From CAIODY01 sp046051225 (lineage in GTDB: Bacteria > Bacteroidota > Bacteroidia > Chitinophagales > CAIODY01): 64,000 nucleotides of DNA. Below, one piece after another: positions 45,097 to 53,102 of this stretch. A program made the translations under genes and the position numbers. The stretch's first letter is position 1; every line of letters begins with the position of its first letter. The stretch is taken from NCBI GenBank assembly GCA_046051225.1, contig JBJOOR010000003.1, positions 1-64,000 of the forward strand, written 5' to 3'. The notes beneath the pieces were generated by a model that was not told the DNA's origin, searched no databases, and saw only the letters and a program-made list of their open reading frames with translations.

Positions 45097-45996
45097 ATGT
45101 TAGCCCGTCAAGAAGCACAGTTAAACATGTTTTTAACATCGCTTAAAGTAATCGACGACAATGCCGCCATCACAGCCGCCAATGTCCCCTTCACCACCCA
45201 AGTTACAGCCGCCAAAGGCAAAGTTACCATCATTCAATCCAATGCAGCCCTCGAAGCTCAATTAATCATCGGTATCGCCATGGATAAAACCACAGCCAAA
45301 AAAGATTTATGTCATCAATCAGCCGATGTAGCAGACCTCATTAAAGCCTATGCCACAGCCATTGCCAACAACACATTGTACCAATCAGTTAATTTTTCCT
45401 ACTCCAATTTATATCGTATTAAAGATACACAACTAACCAATACTTGTCAAAATATTATCAATATTGCCAATGCCAACACAGCAGCCCTTACACCCTATGG
45501 TGTTACAGCCGCCCTTATTTCAGGCATATCTACAGCCATCACCACCTATAATGCAGCAGTACCAAAACCACGTAATGCACAAGCCCTTCGCAAAACCTAT
45601 CGAGCCAATATCAAAACAGCCATCAAGCAAGCATCCGATATTTTCAACAATCAATTAGATAATATCATACCCGTATTCAAAGCCGCCCACCCCGATTTTG
45701 TTTCCACCTATCTCAATGCTCGTCTTATCGTCGATAACTCACATACACATACAGGTCTTATGATTACAGTTCGAGATAAAAACAATAAAGCCCTCATTAG
45801 TGATGCACATGTAATAGTTCTTCCCCTCAATCTTACTAAGCAAACAAATGTCAGCGGCATTGCCCTTTTCAAACCAATACCCATCGGCATATATACCATC
45901 CATTGCGATGCCACAGGCTACCAACCCATCGATGTTATGGGCATCCAAGTAAAATTGGGTAAAACCAAAAAAACAATTATCCAGCTAATACCATAA
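45097..45996 (+). CDS. Protein with C-terminal carboxypeptidase-like regulatory domain
   Basis: 299 residues, no signal peptide. Residues 1-205 are predicted helical (many Ala, with A-K-G-K-V-T-I-I-Q-S-N); residues 212-299 form a beta-sandwich like CarboxypepD_reg domains (I-T-V-R-D-K-N-N-K-A-L-I-S-D-A-H and G-I-Y-T-I-H-C-D-A-T-G-Y). Codon use is odd for the window: GCC, ATC, CCC and ACC are heavily used, while neighbours prefer A/T-ending codons, and the coding strand is poor in G. This may point to transfer. The last 73 bases with the terminator are duplicated at 51763-51958. Function unknown. Confidence 0.75.
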   Translation: MLARQEAQLNMFLTSLKVIDDNAAITAANVPFTTQVTAAKGKVTIIQSNAALEAQLIIGIAMDKTTAKKDLCHQSADVADLIKAYATAIANNTLYQSVNFSYSNLYRIKDTQLTNTCQNIINIANANTAALTPYGVTAALISGISTAITTYNAAVPKPRNAQALRKTYRANIKTAIKQASDIFNNQLDNIIPVFKAAHPDFVSTYLNARLIVDNSHTHTGLMITVRDKNNKALISDAHVIVLPLNLTKQTNVSGIALFKPIPIGIYTIHCDATGYQPIDVMGIQVKLGKTKKTIIQLIP

Positions 45997-46087
45997 CCAA
46001 CCCCATAATTCAAAGTTTGTAGTAGCTTATTTTCATAAACAAAAAGCACCTATAAAGTAAACTAAGTATATTATAAATCATCACAAC

Positions 46088-46119
46088 AAAAAGCCCCGAT
46101 AAATTTATCGGGGCTTTTT
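46088..46119. terminator. Intrinsic terminator
   Basis: GCCCCGATAAA pairs with TTTATCGGGGC, with A- and T-tracts. It ends the 45097 gene and is identical to 51927-51958. Confidence 0.88.
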
Positions 46120-46214
46120 AATTTACAAATTCTTTCCCTTATTCCACCACCAACTTTTCACGATAAGCCTTTGTTTTGCTTTTTAATTCTATCCAATACA
46201 TGCCTTTAGGCATT
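46120..46214 (-). pseudogene. Orphan T9SS sorting-tail fragment
   Basis: On the minus strand the bases encode M-P-K-G-M-Y-W-I-E-L-K-S-K-T-K-A-Y-R-E-K-L-V-V-E and a stop, the same as the last residues of the 35848 gene but for one change. The match (46105-46214 to 35814-35923) has two mismatches and includes the terminator stem. Nothing upstream continues the frame as a sorting domain, so this is a copied gene end without its gene. Confidence 0.75.
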
Positions 46215-46250
46215 AATGAATGCCTTATTTTAAAAAGCAGCTCCTATTTT

Positions 46251-46345
46251 ATTGTTTCGTCATATACGTTCCAAACATTCGGTATTCCACTTTAATCCTT
46301 GTAGGCTATACCCAACGCTGCACCACAAACGAGCTGGTGCACCAT
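46251..46345 (-). repeat. R2 repeat copy
   Basis: The first ~42 bases (from ATTGTTTCGTCATATACG through ACATTCGGTATTCCACTT) are identical to 48027-48068. It contains the CCAAACATTCGG palindrome relic and ends CACAAACGAGCTGGTGCA, the reversed CTCGTTTGTGG end. It lies directly after a T9SS gene's stop (46353 gene, minus strand). Confidence 0.68.
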
Positions 46346-46352
46346 TTTCCTT

Positions 46353-47852
46353 TTATTGTTTCACAAATTTACAATTATGTTTTGTACCTGCTTCATCTAT
46401 TATTTGTAATATATAAATGCCATTAGCTAAAGCCAAAACATTTATACTCTCAATACCTTTGCTATTTTGAAACGTAAAACTCAATTCTTTTTGCCCTATC
46501 ATATTATACACCACCACATTTGTACTACCCATTAACCATTTACCATTAAGCATTAACCATTCATTACTTGGGTTTGGATAGATAAATAACCCATCACTTA
46601 CCAGCGGTGGCTTCACTTCTCTTATCGTATCACAATCACTACCCTTTAATACACCAAGGCGGAAGTTTGGGTAATTGGGCACAGAACCTCGAAAATAATG
46701 AAATTGTGAATCACTTCGTATATAACCTTGCTTAAAATCACACCCTATTCCTCTTATATTTGGCTTGGTAATACATTGCAAACGACGAGTACCGCCCCAA
46801 GTAGGCATATAAATTTTATTGTCAGATGCCAATTTTTGTTGACCAAAGAGAATGTATGTTGGGTCTTGAAATGCAATATCAAATGTATCAATAGGTATTT
46901 GAATTGAATCTATTTTATTTTTTACATTGTATTGATATAAATGAAAAATATTATTTACATACAATAAACTATCATTAGGCGAAAAAGCACAACCCACAAT
47001 TGGCAATGAATCAGTAAATGGTATAGTATAATAGTTGCTTAATAAACCACTACATCTATCAAAATCATAAAAATCGAGCCTATGAATATGTGTAACATCA
47101 AATGTACTATAACTATACACTATTTGTGTTCCACTTTGGTTTACACATGTTTGGGTATTATCTACTGTACTTACCAAGTCATAAGGCAAACCAATTGTTT
47201 GGGTGTTATATAATTTTATACCATTTGCGTCTAATAAAAATACATAATGTTTGCTATCGTTATGTCCGTTTACTGTAATCCACCAATCTCTACCATTAGC
47301 ATGCTGTATAGCATTTATTCGCCCATTTTCTAACCATCTATTTAAAATAGGTATATCTTTTTGTACCACTTTTCCCAATCCGTTATTATAAGTCATATCA
47401 ACAATGCTATAATATAAATTACTAGCTAAATATCCTCCTTTATTTATCGAATCTGCATTTGTATAAATTACATAGTACAAATTATCATGATTAGGAAATG
47501 GCAAAATACTTACTCCTTCCCAAGTAATTATATCAGAAGGGTATCCATCCCAAGAGTATTTACCTACATTAATACTATCCCCATTTTCCATAGGCACACC
47601 TAATTTGTTGAAAATAATTGAACCATGACAAAATATTAATAATTCGCCAGATGCTTTATTACAAATAGACGCATTATTAAATCCTACTATTAAATCAAAT
47701 TTCCCATCTTCATATTTTGGATTTACAATGTTGGTATCGCAAAAATACAGTTGGGCATAAGTACCTAATACCCATCTTGCATCTTCATGTTGTGCATATA
47801 TATCTTTGCTAAGTAATAAAGTTATTGCTATTATGATTGTACGGTAAGCCAT
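46353..47852 (-). CDS. T9SS-secreted beta-propeller-like protein
   Basis: 499 residues. Signal peptide (Y-R-T-I-I-I-A-I-T-L-L-L-S-K-D-I-Y-A), then a WD40-like/propeller pattern: repeated short strands separated by D/N-rich turns, e.g. L-Y-Y-V-I-Y-T-N-A-D-S and C-A-F-S-P-N-D-S-L-L-Y-V-N. A type IX sorting domain ends it (L-F-I-Y-P-N-P-S-N-E-W near 415 and a terminal C-K-F-V-K-Q). Secreted or surface bound; function unknown. R2 repeats lie just after its stop and ~175 bases upstream of its start; the 174-base gap from 47853 to 48026 shows nothing else. Confidence 0.78.
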   Translation of the reverse strand: MAYRTIIIAITLLLSKDIYAQHEDARWVLGTYAQLYFCDTNIVNPKYEDGKFDLIVGFNNASICNKASGELLIFCHGSIIFNKLGVPMENGDSINVGKYSWDGYPSDIITWEGVSILPFPNHDNLYYVIYTNADSINKGGYLASNLYYSIVDMTYNNGLGKVVQKDIPILNRWLENGRINAIQHANGRDWWITVNGHNDSKHYVFLLDANGIKLYNTQTIGLPYDLVSTVDNTQTCVNQSGTQIVYSYSTFDVTHIHRLDFYDFDRCSGLLSNYYTIPFTDSLPIVGCAFSPNDSLLYVNNIFHLYQYNVKNKIDSIQIPIDTFDIAFQDPTYILFGQQKLASDNKIYMPTWGGTRRLQCITKPNIRGIGCDFKQGYIRSDSQFHYFRGSVPNYPNFRLGVLKGSDCDTIREVKPPLVSDGLFIYPNPSNEWLMLNGKWLMGSTNVVVYNMIGQKELSFTFQNSKGIESINVLALANGIYILQIIDEAGTKHNCKFVKQ

Positions 47853-48026
47853 AATCTTTCGCCGAGATGAGTGTCTTCACTCATCTCTAAATGGTTTCAT
47901 TAAAAGTAGTTAAAAAAAATATTTCATAAGCACTTTTTATTTTTAATAAAGTATATTTATTACTTTCATTTTAATAGGAAACAATAAAATAATACAATGG
48001 TGAGTGGGTATACTAACCACGGAGGA

Positions 48027-48108
48027 ATTGTTTCGTCATATACGTTCCAAACATTCGGTATTCCACTTGTATACCCTTTACACATACCTACGCCACAAAC
48101 GAGTATGA
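48027..48108 (-). repeat. R2 repeat copy
   Basis: Its first 42 bases equal those at 46251-46292. It continues CACAAACGAGTATGAG, the reversed ACTCGTTTGTGG end, and stops seven bases before the stop codon of the 48115 gene. Together with 46251-46345 it brackets the 46353 gene in direct orientation. Confidence 0.68.
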
Positions 48109-48114
48109 GCAAAA

Positions 48115-51072
48115 TTATTGTTTTATGATTTTGCTTCGCCAAATTTTGTTTTGTTCTTCTAATTGAATCATATATATGCCATCATTATATTGCGATATAT
48201 CTATTTTGAATAAATTGCCCGATTGGTTAGTTTTTTCAAATAATGTTTCGCCCAATACATTTATTAATTTTAAAGTAGCATTGTTTACTTGATTTGGTAA
48301 TTGAATAGTAATATGATTGTTGGATGGATTAGGGAAAACTTGCATTGCATTATTCTGCGTAGCCATAGATAATCCATTAGGCTTAGCATATTTGTTTTTT
48401 ACATTCATTAAAAATCCTGCCGATTTAATAATATGACCTTGATAATCTTTACCAATGGTATGGCAATAGGAACAAGTATTGCTAGATGCAGTTTGTATTT
48501 GCAAGCATACAGCATAAGTGGTATCGTTAGCAAAGTTGTGGCTAGGGGCTGCTAAGGTAGAAGTGGTGCCATCGCCAAAATTCCAACTATAGCTGATGGC
48601 TTGAACGGCTGTAATAGAATCAACGGTTAATGTAAATGTGTTTAAAGCCGTATCGTATGCGGTATTAAAATGTGCTATACAGCTTAAATTAATGGCTGTG
48701 CAGATGGAAGTATCTTTACAACCATTATTGGTAATTTCAACAGCATAGTTGCCATTGCTTATGGTTTGATAGCTTTGATTGGTTTCGCCAGCAATTGCAC
48801 TATTTGAATTGTTGCAATCTAGCCATTGGTAGGTAGTTCCAGTCGAATTTTCAACGGCAGTTAATGTTGTATTATTTTGCAATACAGCATTGTTTAATGC
48901 AGGCAGTACAGTTAGGTTTAAGGTAATGATTGAATCGCATCCATTAAAATTGACTAAGGTATCATTATAGCTACCACTAGCGGCTAAAGTATGATTATTA
49001 AACACTACCGACTTACCATGGCAAATGCTTTGGTTAATACTGTGGGTTGATTTTTGGTTAACGATTAAGTGCAAAGTTAAAATAGAATCACATCCCAAGT
49101 AATTTACTAAAGTATCATTATAGTTGCCGCTGGTGGTTAGAGTATTACCATTAAATACTACCGAGTTGCCATTGCAAATGCTTTGGCTAATGGTATTTGT
49201 TGATTTTTGGTTAACGATTAAGTGCAAAGTTAAAATAGAATCACATCCTAAGTAATTTACTAAAGTATCATTATAGTTGCCGCTGGTGGTTAGGGTATTA
49301 CCATTAAATACTACCGAGTTGCCATTGCAAATGGTTTGATTGATAGTATTAGTTGATATAGGATTAACAGTTAAGTATAAAGTTAAAATAGAATCGCATC
49401 CTATATGATTTACTAAAGTATCTTTATAAGTACCACCTGTGGTAAGTGCATGTCCGTTAAAAGTATAAGCACTGCCACTGCAAATAGTTTGAAAATCAAA
49501 ACCAGTAGATTGAGGCAATACAGTTAAATTTAAAGTAATAAATGAATCGCAAGCCATTGAATTAACCAATGTATCTAAGTAAATGCCGCTTTGTGTAAGT
49601 GATTGTCCGTTAAAAGTATAAGAGCTATTATTACAAATGGTTTGATTATCCGTAAAAGTAGAAGCCTGATTTCTGGTTAATTTAATCGTGTTGCTTGTTG
49701 CAATGTATAATGTTGCACAAGTATTATTTGCATTTAGTTCGCAAAAAATAGAGTCGTTATTCATGAATGTATTGTCATAAAAAATATTACTACTAGTTTG
49801 TTGAAGTAGAACGTTATTTACATAAAAAGTGTACATAGGTGAGCTTCCAGGATTAACACCTGTAGCTGTAATCGTTATATATGAACCAGCACAACTAGAA
49901 GTAGAATTGGTACTAATGGTAACAGATGGTGTAACAAAAGCAATACAACCATATTTTGCTACATAGTAAGATCCCCCTGAATTTGTAAAATTACCTGCCG
50001 CATAAATATTGCTGTAAACATCAGCACAAACAGTATTAATATCATTGGTTGCACCTAAGCTATTGATACTACCCAATTCAGACCAGTTTGTTCCATCCCA
50101 TTTTCCAACCACACTTCTTCCTGCATGATTAAATGCTGCAATAATATTTCCATTAAGGTCTCTGAATATACTTTTTATAGAAGTAGCATTAGGGAATAGT
50201 GTACTGTCGCCAGAAGTGTTTACACTTACAATGCTATCCCAAGTAGGGTTTTTGAAATGCGCTACATATTTTTTTCCTGAGCCATTAGTAAACAATCCTG
50301 CTACATACACATCATCACCTAGTGTGTTGAATTTAATATCAATACCATTAATAGTGCTATCGGCGGCTAATGGCATAAAATTAATTGGTGAATAAACTTC
50401 GCCCCAACCTGCACCAAGATAACCACCACATTCAGCCACATATCTATACCCATTAATATTTGTAAAATCACCTGCTGCATAAAGATTACTTTGTTGGTCA
50501 ACACGAAGAGTATAGATAGGTCCATTCGCAGCCAAATTATCTACACCACCTAACTCAATCCATGATGAGCCATCCCATTTAGCTACATAATGATTGCCGC
50601 TCAAATTAGTAAAGTTGCCTGCTGCATATACATTGCCAGCAACATCAACACAAATGGAATTAATAGCACCATTAGCCGATAAGCTATTTAATCCTCCCAA
50701 TTCGCTCCATGTTGTACCATCCCATTTGGCCACATAATACATACTACTTAAATTTGTAAAACTTCCTGCTGCATATATATTGCCTGAACCATCAATGCAA
50801 ATACTATTAATAGCACCATTAGCCGATAAACCATTCAATCCACCAACTTCGCTCCAAGCAGTGCCATTATACATTGCCACATAGTGTTTATTATTGGTGT
50901 TCGTGAAATTACCACCTGCATACACATTCCCAGAACCATCAGATGTAGTAAAATAAATGGGGGCATTAAACCCTGTAGTTCCCAATTGGCTCCATTGAAC
51001 TTGGGCAGATGAAACTGAAGCAATAAATAGTAAAGTGATTACTATAAGTAAGGAAAAGTAATTTTTTTTCAT
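48115..51072 (-). CDS. T9SS-secreted repeat protein with PKD domain
   Basis: 985 residues. Signal peptide, then an N-terminal half with ~six units like Y-V-A-K-W-D-G-T-T-W-S-E-L-G-G and N-V-Y-A-A-G-N-F-T-N, a beta-propeller-type repeat. The middle has about five cysteine-containing units (N-Q-T-I-C-N-G-N-S-V-V-F-N-G...G-C-D-S-I-L-T-L), each ~51 residues; two adjacent units are nearly identical in DNA with a 153-base period (49048-49200 and 49201-49353). A PKD-like domain (Y-S-W-N-F-G-D-G-T) precedes the type IX sorting end (V-F-P-N-P-S-N-N-H). Large surface or secreted protein, possibly adhesive; that is inference. Confidence 0.83.
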   Translation of the reverse strand: MKKNYFSLLIVITLLFIASVSSAQVQWSQLGTTGFNAPIYFTTSDGSGNVYAGGNFTNTNNKHYVAMYNGTAWSEVGGLNGLSANGAINSICIDGSGNIYAAGSFTNLSSMYYVAKWDGTTWSELGGLNSLSANGAINSICVDVAGNVYAAGNFTNLSGNHYVAKWDGSSWIELGGVDNLAANGPIYTLRVDQQSNLYAAGDFTNINGYRYVAECGGYLGAGWGEVYSPINFMPLAADSTINGIDIKFNTLGDDVYVAGLFTNGSGKKYVAHFKNPTWDSIVSVNTSGDSTLFPNATSIKSIFRDLNGNIIAAFNHAGRSVVGKWDGTNWSELGSINSLGATNDINTVCADVYSNIYAAGNFTNSGGSYYVAKYGCIAFVTPSVTISTNSTSSCAGSYITITATGVNPGSSPMYTFYVNNVLLQQTSSNIFYDNTFMNNDSIFCELNANNTCATLYIATSNTIKLTRNQASTFTDNQTICNNSSYTFNGQSLTQSGIYLDTLVNSMACDSFITLNLTVLPQSTGFDFQTICSGSAYTFNGHALTTGGTYKDTLVNHIGCDSILTLYLTVNPISTNTINQTICNGNSVVFNGNTLTTSGNYNDTLVNYLGCDSILTLHLIVNQKSTNTISQSICNGNSVVFNGNTLTTSGNYNDTLVNYLGCDSILTLHLIVNQKSTHSINQSICHGKSVVFNNHTLAASGSYNDTLVNFNGCDSIITLNLTVLPALNNAVLQNNTTLTAVENSTGTTYQWLDCNNSNSAIAGETNQSYQTISNGNYAVEITNNGCKDTSICTAINLSCIAHFNTAYDTALNTFTLTVDSITAVQAISYSWNFGDGTTSTLAAPSHNFANDTTYAVCLQIQTASSNTCSYCHTIGKDYQGHIIKSAGFLMNVKNKYAKPNGLSMATQNNAMQVFPNPSNNHITIQLPNQVNNATLKLINVLGETLFEKTNQSGNLFKIDISQYNDGIYMIQLEEQNKIWRSKIIKQ

Positions 51073-51115
51073 TCTTTAATTTTTAAAAAAATTTAGTTAA
51101 ATAAAGTTAAGCCTG

Positions 51116-51149
51116 CAAAAGTAAATCATGAATGTTTCAATTTTTCAAC
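51116..51149 (-). promoter_or_regulatory. Promoter of the 51072 T9SS gene
   Basis: On the minus strand, GTTG (near 51146), a ~22-base spacer and TACTTTTG (51116-51123) fit the consensus. The start codon is 44 bases downstream of the -7 box. Confidence 0.5.
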
Positions 51150-51213
51150 AAATTTCGTTTTATCTTACAGGTTCAATGTAATGTTTTTTTCTAACTTTAA
51201 CCCAACAAAAATG

Positions 51214-51306
51214 TTCCAACTCGTACTCGTTTGGGGCTTAGCCATACGTATAGCCAACGAGTATGCAAGCGGAATCCCGAGTGTTCGGGACGTCTATGCC
51301 GAATAA
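51214..51306 (+). repeat. R2 repeat copy
   Basis: It has CTCGTACTCGTTTGGGG, AGCCAACGAGTATGCAAGCG and the palindrome TCCCGAGTGTTCGGGA (51275-51290), then CTATGCCGAATAAATA. It is the most complete R2 example in forward orientation. Confidence 0.7.
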
Positions 51307-51359
51307 ATAAAAACTTCCTATTAGCAATGGCATTATAAAAATCAGCGTTAAGATTTTTT

Positions 51360-51474
51360 AAAACAGTTGCGCTGTATTCACAAGCAAAACTGTTCGAAGT
51401 CAGCCGCCATAAACTTTAATTCAAAGCCCAAACCTATCTCGGCTGACAAGTTTTTTGCTTGGCGCAACAGTTTT
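51360..51474. repeat. Nested 115-bp inverted repeat
   Basis: Outer arms AAAACAGTTGCGC (51360-51372) and GCGCAACAGTTTT (51462-51474) are perfect inverted copies. Inside, CAAGCAAAA pairs with a TTTTTGCTTG run near 51452-51461, and GTCAGCCG (51399-51406) pairs with CGGCTGAC (51440-51447). The whole can fold as one long hairpin with a ~33-base loop. No coding meaning is apparent. Confidence 0.65.
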
Positions 51475-51504
51475 GAAAAATTAGCCGATTTTTATACAGC
51501 CTTG

Positions 51505-51640
51505 TTCCGAACGTTCGGAATTTTGTTTCTTTTTTCATCAAGGAAAAAAGTTAAGAATACTTTCCAGCTCGTCCTCCCAGTAGCCAAGCAATTGCATAGC
51601 CAACAAGTATGCAACAAGTTTCCCGAATGTTTGGGATGTT
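51505..51640 (+). repeat. Palindrome and R2 repeat copy
   Basis: A perfect 16-bp palindrome TTCCGAACGTTCGGAA (51505-51520) is followed from 51565 by CTCGTCCTCCCAGTAGCCAA, ATAGCCAACAAGTATGCAAC and TCCCGAATGTTTGGGA (51621-51636). It blends R1-like (CCAGTAG, GCCAAGCA) and R2-like parts. Confidence 0.6.
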
Positions 51641-51762
51641 TCCAACAAATATTTCATAATTCAATCGCAGCGTATATCCCAAAGCAGATTTATAATTATC
51701 CTTGAATCTATATGTCAATTCTAAATCCCGTTTACACAATCTAATTTATACTACCAACCAAT

Positions 51763-51958
51763 ACCCATCGATGTTATGGGCATCCAAGTAAAATTGGGTA
51801 AAACCAAAAAAACAATTATCCAGCTAATACCATAACCAACCCCATAATTCAAAGTTTGTAGTAGCTTATTTTCATAAACAAAAATCACCTATAAAGTAAA
51901 CTAGGTATATTATAAATCATCACAACAAAAAGCCCCGATAAATTTATCGGGGCTTTTT
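51763..51958 (+). repeat. 196-bp duplicate of a gene end and terminator
   Basis: Bases 51763-51958 match 45924-46119 with two substitutions and no gaps. The copied part holds the last 73 coding bases of the 45097 gene, its stop, its 3' spacer and the GCCCCGATAAA/TTTATCGGGGC terminator (51927-51958). The terminator can now also serve the minus-strand gene at 51980. Confidence 0.9.
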
Positions 51959-51979
51959 TCTTTGCAAGAATAAGAGAAA

Positions 51980-52192
51980 TTACTTTTTCTCGTTTGATGG
52001 AGCTGCAGGTTTAGCATCTGTAGCACCTTTTTTGCAACAAGATTTTCCTTCAGAAGCACCTTTTTTGCAACAAGCACCACCTTTAGTACATTCGTGTTTT
52101 GCACCTTTTGCATCTTTATCGCAAGCATTAGCCACTAATGATGATGAAGCCAAGAACAATGCGAAAGCTGATAATAACAATGTTTTTTTCAT
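51980..52192 (-). CDS. Small Cys/Lys-rich exported protein
   Basis: 70 residues from the ATG at 52192; an earlier ATG at 52246 overlaps psd and would bury the signal peptide. Signal peptide K-K-T-L-L-L-S-A-F-A-L-F-L-A-S-S (cleaved about V-A-N-A), then a 47-residue tail with C-D-K-D, E-C-T-K-G-G-A-C-C-K-K-G and S-C-C-K-K-G-A. Paired cysteines amid lysines suggest metal binding or disulfides in the periplasm. It is 46 bases after psd and is followed by a terminator in a duplicated segment. Function unknown. Confidence 0.75.
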   Translation of the reverse strand: MKKTLLLSAFALFLASSSLVANACDKDAKGAKHECTKGGACCKKGASEGKSCCKKGATDAKPAAPSNEKK

Positions 52193-52238
52193 GATAAATA
52201 TTAATTTTTGAATTGTAAATTTATAGAACAAATATGGA

Positions 52239-52898
52239 TTAAACAAGTTTTGCTAAAACGGTTTTATTTCCTTTAACAACTTCGTTTAGGCTAACATCTA
52301 TTTTTGTACCAATAGGAAAAAAAACATCTACCCTACTACCAAATTTTATAAAACCAAAATCGTTGCCATGTATTACTTTATCGCCTGGTTTTACATAGCA
52401 AATAATTCTTTTAGCCAATGCACCAGCAATTTGTCGCATTAATATTTCTGTTGTTCCATTACTAATTACAACCGTATTTCTTTCATTTTCGGTAGATGAT
52501 TTTGGATGCCAAGCCACCAAATATTTGCCTTCGTGATATTGTACATATTTTACTTCGCCGCCTATAGCACAGCGATTTACATGCACATTAGCTGGCGACA
52601 TAAATATAGATACCTGCAATCTTTTATCTTTAAAATATTCGGGTTCAAATACTTCTTCAATCACCACCACTTTACCATCGCATGGCGATACTACATAATT
52701 TTCGGGCACATCAACCGTACGAGTTGGGTTTCTGAAAAAAGAAGAAATGGCAAGCCAAATAATTGCTGAAACCAAAGCAACGATGCACATTGTACAAGTA
52801 TCGTGTATCAAAAATTTAAACAATAATAAATTGATAATTGTCAAAATAATAAACAATCCTGCTACTTCTTTTCTGCCTTCTTTGTGTATGTAATTCAT
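52239..52898 (-). CDS. psd: Phosphatidylserine decarboxylase, short type
   Basis: 219 residues. Makes phosphatidylethanolamine from phosphatidylserine. Two hydrophobic segments near the N-terminus anchor it in the inner membrane. Conserved parts: V-S-P-C-D-G-K-V-V, I-F-M-S-P-A-N-V-H-V-N-R and the self-cleavage site I-K-F-G-S-R-V-D-V-F-F-P, where the G-S serine becomes the pyruvoyl group. Short length and the F-G-S-R motif mark the archaeal/short class. It complements cdsA earlier in the window. A possible -7 box (TACTTTCG) lies at 52932-52939. Confidence 0.95.
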   Translation of the reverse strand: MNYIHKEGRKEVAGLFIILTIINLLLFKFLIHDTCTMCIVALVSAIIWLAISSFFRNPTRTVDVPENYVVSPCDGKVVVIEEVFEPEYFKDKRLQVSIFMSPANVHVNRCAIGGEVKYVQYHEGKYLVAWHPKSSTENERNTVVISNGTTEILMRQIAGALAKRIICYVKPGDKVIHGNDFGFIKFGSRVDVFFPIGTKIDVSLNEVVKGNKTVLAKLV

Positions 52899-52980
52899 TA
52901 AATAAAATGGATTAAATAAAAATTTAAAAACCGAAAGTACACTTTTACACCAAATTGAAAAATAAAATGTGATAGTAAAA

Positions 52981-53010
52981 TTTGCGGCTTATCGTTTTTT
53001 TATATTTTTG
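52981..53010 (+). promoter_or_regulatory. rny promoter
   Basis: TTTG (52981-52984), an 18-base spacer and TATTTTTG (53003-53010) fit the consensus. The predicted leader before the rny ATG is about 85 bases. Confidence 0.55.
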
Positions 53011-53102
53011 TATTCTTCCGAAACTAAAATAGTTGTACTATTCCAATTTCGGTTTAATATATATTTTAATTAAAAAAACTTAATAAACAACAATCATCTT
53101 AC

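Noticed and set aside
51360..51474. Integron attC site
   Set aside because: The arms do not fit the RYYYAAC/GTTRRRY core and no integrase or cassette order is seen.
51367..51705. 112-codon plus-strand frame
   Set aside because: Runs through the nested inverted repeat and an R2 copy; composition is random-like.
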